Positions 28,500-39,751 of a stretch of DNA of 64,000 nt are shown piece after piece (positions within the stretch are counted from its first letter, which is position 1; every line of letters starts with the position of its first letter). The stretch lies in assembly GCA_016946835.1 (NCBI GenBank), contig JACVTC010000011.1, positions 882,501 through 946,500 on the forward strand, in the 5' to 3' direction. The DNA comes from Neocallimastix lanati (nom. inval.) (taxonomy: Eukaryota; Neocallimastigomycota; Neocallimastigomycetes; Neocallimastigales; Neocallimastigaceae). The notes beneath the pieces were generated by a model, which saw only the letters and a list, made by a program, of their open reading frames with translations, made no database searches and was not told the DNA's origin. The position numbers and the translations under genes are program-made.

Positions 28500-30565
28500 T
28501 TATATTTATATAATTATTATTATTTATAAATTTTTCTATTTATATATTTATGTATTTATCTATCTATTAATCTATTTTATTTATCTATTTATTTATTAAT
28601 TATTTAAATATTATTCTATATTTTGATAATGATATAATTATAAAATATATTTACTACTAATGTAAAAGTTTAAATATTGAAAAGAATATAAATAATAGAT
28701 CTATTATATATACATAAAAGAGAAAGAAACAAAAATTAAAAAAAAAAAAATGAAAAAATGAGTTTAAACAAAAAAAATTTAATAATTACTAGTATTGAAA
28801 TTTAAATAAATTATATTTATAAATAAACAAAATAATAATTTAAAATTAAAAAAAGAAAAGCAAAATAAATAATCAAAAAAAGGCAAACTTTAATTTTAAA
28901 ATAATAAAATTTAATGTAACATAATATTTACCAAATAAAAAAACATGATTTAATGATTTAATATATTTAATATATGTAATAATTTTAAATCATAAAAATT
29001 AAGTAACTTTATTTAATATATAAATAAAACTATTCAAACTAAAAAGATAATTTATAAGTACTAGAAAATATATATTTATAATTAATTGATAATATTCAAT
29101 TAAAGAAGTTTTAAAAATTTACACAATTAAATATCATCTTATTATATTAAAAAAAATATTAATAATAGTTTTAAATATAAATTGAATATGAATATGCTAA
29201 TACTTTAATATTACTAAAATCTTTAATCCTTTAACATTTATTTTTTGAAATATAATAAATTACTTTTCATTAATATATTTTATTAAAATTTTAATTATAT
29301 AAAAAATAATTAATTTCGGAAAATAATGAATTTTATTTTTTTAAATGTGGAATAATAAATAATATTATATATTATATATATTTTTTGGTTTTTTAAATAA
29401 TTATATTATTATTGATAGAAAACTGACAAATATTTATTTTTTATATTTATAATATTTATATTATTGAAAATAGTAAATTGAGCAATTATTATCTAAAAAT
29501 GTACTATCTAAAGTATAATAATGATATTATTATTTTATTTATAATTTATTATTTTAACATATTATTAGAAGTCTTTTTTATTTTTATATTTTATTTTTAA
29601 ATTTTTTATGAGCAAAATAATAATTATATAACTTATTTTTCTCTGTTCTACTGGTTGTTTTAAAATCATTATATTATTTTTATTTTACTATTATTTTTTT
29701 TTAAAAAAAGATAAATAATATTATTATTTTCATATATCAATTAATATATATTTTTTAAAATGTTATATTTTTATTTTTTTATTTTTATTTATATATTTTT
29801 ATTTATTTATTTATTTTTATTTATATATTTTTATAATTATACTTTTATAAGCAATTTAATTTTTTATTTCTATATTTTTATCCATATACTTCTTTAATAA
29901 TTATAATATCTTTGTTCTCATATTTTTTAAAATTTATAATATTATTATTTCAATATCTTTTTTCTTAAAATTAAAAAGTAATTTCTTTTTTATTCATTTT
30001 ATTTTTAATATTAAATAAAAAAAAATTTAAAAATAACATTAAATTATATTAATTAAAAAAAAACATATTTAAAAAATTATTTATAAAATAAAAATCTTTA
30101 AAAATACTATTTAAAGAAAGTCTTTCAAAAAAAAAAAAATTAAAAAAAAAGACCAAATTATTAAAAATATAGAAATATTAATAGATTTAAAATTAATTAT
30201 AAATATTAATAAATAGTAATTTCCTAAAATTAAATTTTTTATATATATATTTTTATCAATCTTTAAAATTTTTAATAATAAAAATAATTAAGGAAAATAG
30301 TGATTTTATAATTAATATAATTTTTTTTTTTTTTATTTTTAATTATTAAATTTATTCAATTATATGATTAATTTATCTTAATTTTTTTTTACTTTTTTTT
30401 TTTTTTTAATCAAATATTTTTTTTTCATTAGTCATAACTATTATACTAAAATACATAGTTATTATTTTTTGTCAATAATGATATATTGATTGATATTAAA
30501 TGAGAAAAAAAATATTAATTAAAAACTATCGAATTAATATTCCCTTTTTTTTGCTTTTTTATATT

Positions 30566-30598
<33 letters not shown>

Positions 30599-30625
30599 TT
30601 TTTACTTCTAAATTTTGAATTAAAA
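28500..30625. other. Intergenic AT-rich stretch
   Basis: About 2.1 kb between two divergently transcribed genes (RING gene to the left, DNA-binding-domain gene to the right). It shows only very AT-rich sequence, a T-run at 30569-30597 and TATTTA repeats near 29765-29835. The promoters of both genes must lie here, but no specific element is visible. Confidence 0.5.
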
Positions 30626-32441
30626 ATGAATACTGGAAATGATTTTCAAGTTAAAAATGAAATAGTGGACAAAAAAATTATTAGGTTCGGGGCATAATAT
30701 TATATTTATTGAGTATAAAATTAAAATGAAGAGAAATATGAGAAAAATATAATAAAGATAATGTTTTTTAAGATCATTATAGACTTATAAGACGAAAAAA
30801 AAGCTTTTGCTTTAATATAAATTTTCATATAATAAATCAAATAAGTTTATAATTAAAAATAAAAAATAATATAATATTATAAAATAAAATAAATAGTAGA
30901 ATATAAATATAATTAAAGTACAGATTAAATAAATTAAATTAAAATAAATTAAATAAAATGTTAGAATATGAATATAATTTTAATACAGATTGAATATAAT
31001 AAAATAAATAATAGAATGCAAATATGAATACAGATTGAATTAAATAAAACAAAAATATATGTATATTATTAAATAATGGTATATGATATTGTTTGATATC
31101 ACATAAAAAATACAAAGTGATTTATTGCATTATAATGAAAAAATAAAATTAAACTAATATAAATAAAAAATTATAAAAATTTTTATAGTAATTATACCAA
31201 TAAATGAAATAAATGAATTAAATATATATTCAAAAGATCACAATAATTAATTATTTTGGAAATAACTTTTATTCATTAATTTATAATATTTTTTTTAATA
31301 TTTAAAATAAATATAGTGATGATAAACAAGAACGATTTAAAAAAACTGCTATGGCCATGAAAGAAATAATTACTAAAAAACTTTATAAAAATAAGTATCC
31401 AACTATGGAACAATACTTCAAAGAAGTATTTAAGCTTTCTAGAGCCTCGGTATATCGTTTTGTGGATGCATCAAGAGTTTTGACTGTAATAAATCTCATT
31501 AAAATAGAAAAATAATAATATTTTTAATATTAATGTTTTAATTATTATAAAAATTTAAAAATAATATGGAAATTAACAATTTTATATTTAATTTATTAAT
31601 AAATAATTTATAGCAACTTGAAGGTTTTTCTGTTCTTCCTTGTGGTGAAAGGCAATGTAGAACATTAAGGCGATGTACAAAAGATCAAAAAATGGTTCAA
31701 ATATTATGGAAATCAGTATTAGAAATATATGGGAATGATACTACGTTAATTACTAGCACAATAATTCAAAACACATGGGAAGATCTTATTAAAAAAGGTA
31801 TTGTAACACCAAATAAAGTTAATCATACTGCTCGTTCAAGAAAAAGAAAAAATGGCATTAGTAATATAAGCAATACATCGAATGTTACAGCAAGTAATAG
31901 TTGTAATAGCAATAGCAGTAGTGGTAGTAATAATAATTTAAATATAAAAATTAATAATAAGAATATTAATGGAAATAGTTCAACCATTTTAAAAACAAAC
32001 AATTTTACATCTGCAACAATCTCATCCTCGCAATCATCAAATATAATAAATAATTCTTATTCTTATCCACAAAATTCATCAATAAATTATTATTACAATA
32101 TGGTTTATCCAGAACAAATTGATTCAAATTATTATATTCAAATAGATTCACTTAATAACACAGAACCTTCAACATATATTTCACCTACTCCACAAACTCA
32201 ATATCAAAATATTAATTCAGAAGCATATGCAACTCAAGAAATGGATTGTAATTGGTATAATAATCAAATTCCATTTATTTCAGGTACCCAAAATCCATAT
32301 GATATACAAAACATTAATTCCTCATTATTACAACAAAAAAATAATTTAAATTATAATATTCAATATGTAGTTGATCCAAATCATGAGCCATATCATAATC
32401 AAATATTTGAATATTCTCCTCAAATTATGCATCCACATTAA
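30626..32441 (+). CDS. Protein with a bacterial-type DNA-binding domain and Asn/Ser-rich tail
   Basis: Three exons, 30626-30684, 31317-31485 and 31614-32441, join in phase to give 351 residues. The first intron's donor (GTTCGG) is weak, so the first exon is the least certain. Residues about 20-130 contain YPTMEQYFKEVFKLSRASVY followed by RFVDASRVL, then a VLPCGERQCRTLRR block and a second helical block ending near ITSTIIQNTWEDLIKKG. This resembles a domain I know mainly from bacterial plasmid and phage proteins ('W.xYCxERxGxSRxxAYRLIxAA ... LPxxExxxRxL'), which looks helix-turn-helix-like. A basic patch (ARSRKRKN) follows, then about 200 residues rich in Asn, Ser, Tyr and Gln, reminiscent of fungal transcription factor tails. 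A nuclear regulator is inference. Confidence 0.65.
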
Positions 32442-33825
32442 ATATTAAATATTTAAGATAATTAATCCAAGATATGTATAATTCTATATTTGTGACTATA
32501 TAAATACTAAACTTTTTTTTTTTATAATATATATAATATAATATAAATGTGGTAATAATACTAAGGAAAATATAATATAATAATTATCAAATCAATTTTA
32601 AAAATAATTCTTATTATAATTAAGTAATAATATAAATAAGGTTAATAATAATAAATATCCTTTATTATATTTTAGCATATAGCAAAAATAATTATTATTA
32701 ATTTATTATAACAAATTTATAGAATAACAAAGTATATTAATAAAAATTTAATTTATATATATATGTATTTCTTTTTTAATGTTAGTATGATTTGTATATA
32801 TTTATAAAATAATAATTTTTCTTTCATAGAAATATATTAATATATACAAGTATTATATATAACAAAAATTTTGTTAAAACAATTTAATTTGTACATAAAA
32901 TTATTTTCATATATAGAGATTTTCAATCGAAATTTTTAAAGAAAAAAAAAATTATATATATATATATATAAAATAGAGTTAATGATTGAATTTATAGTAG
33001 TAAAAGTAGAAGAAAAACTTGTTAATTTATTTTGATAATTAAATAAAAATTAATTAAAAAGTAATTAAAAATAACAAAAGTTAAAATATTTATTTAGATA
33101 ATTAAATAAAAATTAATTAAAAGTAATGTCTAAATATTTATTTCGATAATTAAATAAAAATTAATTAAAAAGTAATTAAAAATAATAAAAGTTAAAATAT
33201 TTATTTAGATAGTTAAATAAAAATTAATTAAAAGTAATTAATAAAAATAATAAGTCATTACATTTAATTATTGGAATATTTTAAAATTTTTTTTTAATTT
33301 TATTAAAATTTTAAAATATTTAATCATCTAGTGAGTATTTTTATTTTAGTATTATATATATTAAATATGAATGGTATTTAAGAAATGCTACAAATAGAAT
33401 TAAAACAATAAATAAATATGTAAATGTAATTCAAAAATGTAATGTTAATATTTAAGATGAAAAATTATTAGTAATTACATAATTATTAGATTAATTAATT
33501 TAGTATTTTTTTTTTAATAAAAAAAAAAAAATTACTTATAATATAGATAAAAAATAAATTTTTAGATAAAGTAATTTTAAATATTATATGAATATGTAAA
33601 ATATAAACTTTAATAACCCTATGAATATGTAAATATATAAAAATAATTTAATAATAAAATCTTAAATGGCTTTTTGTGAATTACAAATGTTATAAGACAG
33701 AACTTTAGTAAATAAATAAATTAATAAAGTAAAGAATTTATTAATATAAAGAATTTCCAAAATTTCTTTTAATATTTTCGATAAATATATTTAATCCTAT
33801 ATAAATTAATACTCTTCTTTTTTTC

Positions 33826-33882
<57 letters not shown>
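32442..33882. other. Intergenic stretch with a short minisatellite
   Basis: AT-rich sequence containing a repeat block at about 33030-33250 (listed separately) and ending in (ATT)n at about 33830-33882, which is the target of the Gypsy insertion. No gene seen. Confidence 0.55.
33030..33250 (+). repeat. Minisatellite, about four imperfect units of about 60 bp
   Basis: The string GATAATTAAATAAAAATTAA recurs (with one GATAGTTAAA variant), followed by TTAAAAAGTAATTAAAAATAA or a shortened form and AAAATATTTATTT. Units alternate long and short forms, suggesting a two-unit higher-order repeat. Confidence 0.7.
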
Positions 33883-33887
<5 letters not shown>

Positions 33888-34510
33888 TGATAAAGAATTT
33901 TCAAGATATTAAGTAAATTTCATAAAAAAAAATGTAAACAAAGAAAATCAATACAAATGTATCAAATTAATGTATTAGAAAAGTTATATTAATTTATATT
34001 TCTATATTCTTTAAAGTTATATTAAAATTATATTTTAATTACTCTAAATTAGTATAATATATTATCTTTAAACCTTATTATATATTATTTTATGTCTTAT
34101 TAAGAAATATATTAAATTAAGTTATGAACTATATTAATCTAAAAAGAATAATAATTCATAAAAAGAAAATGTAAATAAACGTTTAGAAGGGGACTTTTTA
34201 TGAAAGGAGAAGAAATAATTAGTCAAATATAATGAAGTATTATTAATAAATTAAATAATAAATAATTAATATTTTTAAGTTATATTATTGAGAATATAAC
34301 TTCTTTGAATTATAAATAATTTTTGTGTAATTATTTATAAAATAAATTTTGTGTAAAATTAATAGTTTATTTTTATAAAAAAATAAACAAAGTTTCTTTT
34401 TATAATTTTTATCATTAAAAGTTGTAAAATAGTTCTTTCTTAAAAGTTAGAATTTTACTACAACTTTAGTATAACATTATAATATTAATAGATATATTAT
34501 ACTGTTATCA
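33888..34510 (+). repeat. 5' LTR of the Gypsy element
   Basis: A 623-bp direct repeat starting TGATAAAGAATTTTCAAGAT and ending TATACTGTTATCA. It should contain the element's promoter and polyadenylation signals by position. It appears identical to 39752-40374. Confidence 0.95.
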
Positions 34511-34512
34511 AT

Positions 34513-34530
34513 TGGTGGAGAACCAGTCTT
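34513..34530 (+). other. Primer-binding site
   Basis: Two bases after the 5' LTR the sequence reads TGGTGGAGAACCAGTC. TGG is complementary to the CCA end of a tRNA, the usual start of minus-strand DNA synthesis. I cannot name the primer tRNA. Confidence 0.6.
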
Positions 34531-34583
34531 CCCGCGGTGCATATATTAAAAAATTTTATTAAAAATTTTTATTGTGTTACATA

Positions 34584-35474
34584 ATGAGTGATTCCTTTAG
34601 AGATGAGTCCGGTTTTTCAAAGGCTCTTAAAATGGCCGAAAAAATCTACCCTCTAGGACATGAGAAGACATCCTTTTCTATGTGGAAAGAAGATATTCTA
34701 GATATAATTGAAGACTATGAACTAAAAGAAAAGGAAAAGAAAAGAATTGTTCTTGCAAGTATTTCTGATAAATACAAGGACAAATGTCATCATATATATC
34801 ATAGTGATAGGACGTTAAAAAATGAAGATTATATTGAGAAAATTAAAACGTCACTTGGCTTTGATAATATTTCTACCTTAAGCTTAAAGAAATTGCAAAA
34901 TATTAAAATTGGAAATAAATCTATAATAGACTATAATATGAAATTCTCTTTATTATTAAAAGATGTAGAAGATGATGAAAGACCTGTTGAAAAATGTATT
35001 ATACGAATGTATATTGAAGGTCTTAAAGGAAAGAAAATACAAGAATACCTTATTGTTAAAGATCCAAAAACTTTAGAGGAAGCGATGAAGTTTGCTCAAA
35101 AACTTCAAAAAGGCTTTTCTGAATATGAAGAAGATTCATCTTATAGATTGACTAATAATTCATCTTTAAGAAAAAGTCATAATAATGTCTTCAAAAATAA
35201 TAATAATTACAATCACAATTACAATAATAAAAAGTCCACTTTTAGCCATAATTCAAACTTTTATAACAATACAAAAGGACAAAATACTCAAACGAAGTCT
35301 TCTAATAAAGATACTGATATTGAAAAACTAACAGATGATTTTGCAAAAATGTGACTTACTGTATGTTATCGTTGTAACCAAAAAGGACATATAGCTCGTT
35401 TTTGTACGAATGATCTTTCTTCAGAAAATAGGGCTATTTTAAATCAACATAATAATAATGAACATTTAAATTGA
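34584..35474 (+). CDS. gag: Gag (capsid and zinc knuckle) interrupted by an in-frame UGA
   Basis: From the ATG at 34584 there are 256 residues up to a TGA at 35352-35354. The capsid-like region is helical and charged, with LKKLQNIKIGNKSIIDYNMK and the ECIIRMYIEGL-type segment found in Gypsy Gag proteins, followed by an Asn/Ser/Lys-rich linker. Directly after the TGA the same frame continues through CYRCNQKGHIARFC, a perfect CCHC zinc knuckle (C-x2-C-x4-H-x4-C), to a second TGA at 35472-35474. The nucleocapsid part is thus only made if the first TGA is read through, or the TGA is a recent nonsense mutation of this copy. Confidence 0.85.
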
Positions 35475-35498
35475 TTATGGGAAGTTCTCAATCTTCCC
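35465..35498 (+). promoter_or_regulatory. Predicted -1 ribosomal frameshift signal between gag and pol
   Basis: In the gag frame the codons are CAT TTA AAT TGA. T TTA AAT (35465-35471) is a canonical X XXY YYZ slippery heptamer. After a 7-nt spacer, GGGAAG (35479-35484) can pair with CTTCCC (35493-35498) around an 8-nt loop. Slipping by -1 places ribosomes exactly in the pol frame, which is open from there. Confidence 0.75.
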
Positions 35499-38400
35499 CT
35501 CAGATAAATAAAATTGAAAAACAGTCATCACATCACAATAAATTTTTTAATTTATATATTAAAAGAAAACGTGATGACAATAATAATGACAAAGATGAAA
35601 ATAGTGATAATGAACAATTTTCATCTTCTAATAAAAAAAATAAAGTTGATAATACAAAGTATAATGAAAATTCCAACACTATTGATAATTCTTTAAAAAA
35701 TATAAACAAGGATAATATAAATATGACAGAAAAGGAAGTATTAAATACAACACTTCCACAAAAACAACAAAATTCCGAACCTACTGTTAGAAAGAAAAGA
35801 GGAAGGAAACCTATTTTTAAAAATCCTTCTATAATAGATCCTTCCATTTACAATAATAAATCGATACAAGGTGCAAAAAGGGAAAATAAGCAAAATCGTA
35901 ATGAAAGAAGAGTTGGAGAAGATGTTCAATATGACTTAGAATTAGAAAACACAAATACATCAAAGAAGGCAAATAAAGATACAACTATTTATGATGTTTT
36001 TAAAGCAATATCGATGTTAAAAGACAATAAAGAATATAATTTATTTGATGCGTTAAATAATACTAACGCAGGAATTACCTTTGCTCAGTTATTTAATGTC
36101 AGTCCCTCGTTACGAAAATTATGTAGTAAAGGTTTAAAATTGAATAAGGATGATGTAAGATATATTAAAATGATACAAAATTTTCCTGTAAATGATGAAG
36201 AACTTGTTCAGGAAACCTTGGATGAATTAGATTATGTTGTAGAAAACAATGTCGTAAATGTTTCAAATTCTGAAGGAACTATTGCTACTATTAACCAAAT
36301 TTATGATAAAGAAAAGAAAAATAAAGTGAGTATTGCTGTTGTTTTAGGTGAAATTGACGAATCTCCTGCTAAAGTACTAATCGATACAGGTTCTGATGTT
36401 AACGCTATTACACGTTCTTTTTATAACAAAATTTCAAATAATCATAAAATAGAATTAAAGCATAAAGCATATTTTAAACTTGCGAGTAATCAAATTGTCT
36501 CTACTAATTATGCTGTATATTTAAAATTAAAATTTATTAATTTAGAAGTGAATGAAATGTTTTGGATATTAGATGATGAAGATATGTGTTATGATGTTAT
36601 ACTTGGCCGTTGTACTCAAAAAGAACATAGATTATATATAGATCCGGATGATGATGGTCTATACAAAAAACATGACTCTGGTGCTTCCTGCATTGCCGTT
36701 TCCGTTTATCATCATGAAGAAATAAATAATATTTCTAAAATTTCATTTATTGATAATTTAAGTGAGGAAGTTAAGAAGGAATTACACCCTAAATTACGAC
36801 GTCTTATTAACAAATTTTCTGATGTCTTAATTAATTCTATTGATAATGTTAAAATTGCCAATGCTGAACCTCATACCATTCATCTTACCAACAATCATCC
36901 TATTAAACTTAGGCCTTATAAAATCTCATTAGATCAATCTAGAGCTCTAAAAAAAGAAATTACTAAATTACTAAAACGTGGGTTGATTATTCCATCTCAT
37001 TCTCCTTGGGCTTTTCCTGTTCTCTTGGTTAGGAAAAAAAATGGCGAATGGCGTATGTGTATAGATTTTAGAAAACTTAATGAAATCACTGTAAAGGACG
37101 CTTATGCTTTACCTTTTATTGACGAATTATTGGAATCAGTTCATGGGGCTACTATATTTTCAGCGCTTGATTTATTTTCTGGGTATCATCAGATTCCTAT
37201 GAATCCTGATGATATTGAAAAAACTTCGTTTACTACTAAATTTGGAAATTATTGTTTTAAAGTTATGCCCTTTGGATTAACGAATGCCCCAGCTTCTTTT
37301 CAAAGAGAAATGAATAGAATTCTAATGCCTTTAATTGGAAAATGTTTATTTGTGTATATGGATGATATTTTAGTTTATTCGCCAACTTTCGAACAACATC
37401 TTATTGATTTAGAAAATGTTTTTTCAATTCTTAGGAAATATAATTTTTCCATTAATTTAGATAAATGTAAATTTTGTCAACATTCCGTTGAAGTTCTAGG
37501 ACACGTTCTCTCCGACCAAGGATTACAACCCGTTCCAAACAAAGTCTTTGCTATTGCTTCATGGAAGATACCGACCAATGTTTCTCAATTACAATCTTTC
37601 TTAGGACTTGTAGGATATTATAGGAAATTTATTCCTAATTTTGCTTCCCTATCGAATATCTTATATAAACTCACAAGTAATAAGGTCAAATTTATATGGA
37701 CTGAAGAACATACTACCGCCTTTAATGCTTTACGTGATTCTCTTTGTCATCATCCTATATTGAAATATCCAGATCCCAATAAACCTTTCATTATTCGAAC
37801 TGATGCTTCTTCTTATGCAATTTCTGCTGTACTTTTACAATATTATGATACGGACGAAAAAGAATTTCCTATTTATTTTCAAAGTCGTTGTCTTAAAAAG
37901 GCTGAATTAAATTATTCTGTGACTGAAAAAGAAGGCCTTGCGATTATTTTTGCTTTAAAGAAGTTCCGTCCTTACATTGTTGCTTCATATTTTGTTGTGA
38001 AACTTTTTACGGATCACAAACCTCTTTTAGGTTATTTTAAAACAAGTATTCCTTCTTCTGAAAGGCACTTACGTTGGATTTCACTTTTTAATGAAATGAA
38101 AGTCGAACTCTTATACGAAAAAGGTAAGAATAATATCTTTGCAGATGCGTTATCTCGCCTTCCGTCAGGTAATGTTCTTTTTATTAATACTATCAAAGAC
38201 ATTTCTCGCGGTATCAGCTCTACATCCGATTCTATCCCTGCTCCTATTTTAGATTACGTTAATAAAAACTACTCCTTTCTTAACGGTAAATTGGTTTACA
38301 AAGATAAGTCTAATAAGTTACTTCAAGTTATTGAAAATGAGTCACAGAAACAGGACATTGTTTTAAAAGCTCATCTCGTCGGCCATGAAGGTGTGTCAAG

Positions 38401-39388
38401 AACTCTGGCTAGAATTAAAGAATGTTATTATTGGCCTGGTTTAAAATCTGATGTGGAAAAAGTTGTTAAAACTTGTTTGAAATGTCAGTGTTACAGGCCT
38501 TCTCCCATTCCAAAGTACACTTCTACCATTCCAACACAAGTATCAAGACCTTTTGTTAGAGTGGGCCTTGATATTATTGGTCCATTATCTACTACCTTAA
38601 AAGGGAATAAGTATTTATTCGTTTTGGTAGATTACTTCACGAAATGGGTAGAAGCAAAAGCTACTAAAACAATCGATGCAAAAGATGTTATACAATTCTT
38701 AAAAGACGTCTTTTCGAGACATGGTCTTCCAGAAGTAATTATCACGGATAACGGAAGACAGTTTATTTCAGATATTACAAAGGCGATGGTGGATTTATAT
38801 GGATCATGGATTCGTTTTATAACACCTCGTCACCCTGAAGCAAATGGTCAAGTTGAAAATACTAATCGTGAGATTGAGAAAGTCTTACGACATATCTGTG
38901 ATAAACAAGAAAATTGGGATGAACTTCTTCCTTCTGCCTTATGGGCTTTACGAACTTCTAAATCGAGTGTTACAGGGTTTAGTAGTTTTGAGTTATTATA
39001 TGGAAGAAAAGATTTGTGGCCTTTAAGTGTTCTTCTTCCTGATTTAAATAAAGAAGAGAATGAAACTGAATTAGAATATAATGTTAGAAGATTTATCAGA
39101 CATCAACAATGGGTAGAGGAAGCTATTAATAACATACAATATGCTCATTCTTATTGGTTAGAAAGATCAAAGTCTGCAAGGAATATGCTTCATAAGTATA
39201 AACCTGGAGACTTAGTTCTTATTAGATATGTTAATAGGAAAAAATTAGACCCTTTCTTTATTGGACCTTTTAAAGTATTAAAAGCATCAAAATATAATAC
39301 TTTAGTTTTACAGACATTAAAAGATAAACAAATATTAGAAAGAAACGTACATATCAAAGATGTAAAGCCATATTTGGTAACAATATAA
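35477..39388 (+). CDS. pol: Pol polyprotein: protease, reverse transcriptase, RNase H, integrase
   Basis: From the first ATG (35477) there are 1303 residues; expression is probably by frameshift from gag. A basic, Asn/Lys-rich N-terminal extension of about 270 residues begins MGSSQSS and includes the AT-hook-like RKKRGRKP. The protease has VLIDTGSDVN and YDVILGR. Reverse transcriptase shows LRPYKISLDQ, FSALDLFSGYHQI, MPFGLTNAPASFQREMN and the catalytic YMDD. RNase H has IRTDASSYAISAVLLQ, ELNYSVTEKE and LFTDHKPL. Integrase has the HHCC zinc finger (HLVGHEGVSR ... CLKCQC), the catalytic LDIIGP, TDNGRQF and the ENTNREIEKVL glutamate, and a GPF module near the C-terminus. It appears fully intact. 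Confidence 0.97.
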   Translation: MGSSQSSPQINKIEKQSSHHNKFFNLYIKRKRDDNNNDKDENSDNEQFSSSNKKNKVDNTKYNENSNTIDNSLKNINKDNINMTEKEVLNTTLPQKQQNSEPTVRKKRGRKPIFKNPSIIDPSIYNNKSIQGAKRENKQNRNERRVGEDVQYDLELENTNTSKKANKDTTIYDVFKAISMLKDNKEYNLFDALNNTNAGITFAQLFNVSPSLRKLCSKGLKLNKDDVRYIKMIQNFPVNDEELVQETLDELDYVVENNVVNVSNSEGTIATINQIYDKEKKNKVSIAVVLGEIDESPAKVLIDTGSDVNAITRSFYNKISNNHKIELKHKAYFKLASNQIVSTNYAVYLKLKFINLEVNEMFWILDDEDMCYDVILGRCTQKEHRLYIDPDDDGLYKKHDSGASCIAVSVYHHEEINNISKISFIDNLSEEVKKELHPKLRRLINKFSDVLINSIDNVKIANAEPHTIHLTNNHPIKLRPYKISLDQSRALKKEITKLLKRGLIIPSHSPWAFPVLLVRKKNGEWRMCIDFRKLNEITVKDAYALPFIDELLESVHGATIFSALDLFSGYHQIPMNPDDIEKTSFTTKFGNYCFKVMPFGLTNAPASFQREMNRILMPLIGKCLFVYMDDILVYSPTFEQHLIDLENVFSILRKYNFSINLDKCKFCQHSVEVLGHVLSDQGLQPVPNKVFAIASWKIPTNVSQLQSFLGLVGYYRKFIPNFASLSNILYKLTSNKVKFIWTEEHTTAFNALRDSLCHHPILKYPDPNKPFIIRTDASSYAISAVLLQYYDTDEKEFPIYFQSRCLKKAELNYSVTEKEGLAIIFALKKFRPYIVASYFVVKLFTDHKPLLGYFKTSIPSSERHLRWISLFNEMKVELLYEKGKNNIFADALSRLPSGNVLFINTIKDISRGISSTSDSIPAPILDYVNKNYSFLNGKLVYKDKSNKLLQVIENESQKQDIVLKAHLVGHEGVSRTLARIKECYYWPGLKSDVEKVVKTCLKCQCYRPSPIPKYTSTIPTQVSRPFVRVGLDIIGPLSTTLKGNKYLFVLVDYFTKWVEAKATKTIDAKDVIQFLKDVFSRHGLPEVIITDNGRQFISDITKAMVDLYGSWIRFITPRHPEANGQVENTNREIEKVLRHICDKQENWDELLPSALWALRTSKSSVTGFSSFELLYGRKDLWPLSVLLPDLNKEENETELEYNVRRFIRHQQWVEEAINNIQYAHSYWLERSKSARNMLHKYKPGDLVLIRYVNRKKLDPFFIGPFKVLKASKYNTLVLQTLKDKQILERNVHIKDVKPYLVTI

Positions 39389-39479
39389 AATTTTAAAATT
39401 TTATTTTCTCCAATCACGCAAAATTTTTTTTTATTTTTCTAATTAAATAATACAAATACAATATAATTTTACCAACATA

Positions 39480-39517
<38 letters not shown>

Positions 39518-39593
39518 TTAACCTCAAATTAAAAAACAAAATTTTTCTTTTTATTTTTAAATTAAAAGTAAAAGGCCACTTGTAAATAATATA

Positions 39594-39647
<54 letters not shown>

Positions 39648-39751
39648 TAAATATATTTAAGTATTTTTTTTTTAAAAATTATTAATATATCAAATTCTTT
39701 ATGTAAAATTTTTTCAGCTATCCCAAAGTGATATCTTAAGGGAGGAAGTCT
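39389..39751 (+). other. Gypsy 3' untranslated region and polypurine tract
   Basis: This non-coding stretch between pol and the 3' LTR has two long A-runs (about 39482-39511 and 39597-39631). It ends in the polypurine tract AAGGGAGGAAG (about 39738-39748), the primer for plus-strand DNA synthesis. Confidence 0.8.

Noticed and set aside
30500-30625. Upstream extension with a poly-Phe run before the DNA-binding-domain gene
   Set aside because: It translates a T homopolymer; the ATG at 30626 just after it is a better start.
35352-35354. TGA as a sense codon in this genome
   Set aside because: The clear genes use TGG for Trp, and TGA ends the 9865-10461 gene; a genome-wide reassignment is not supported.
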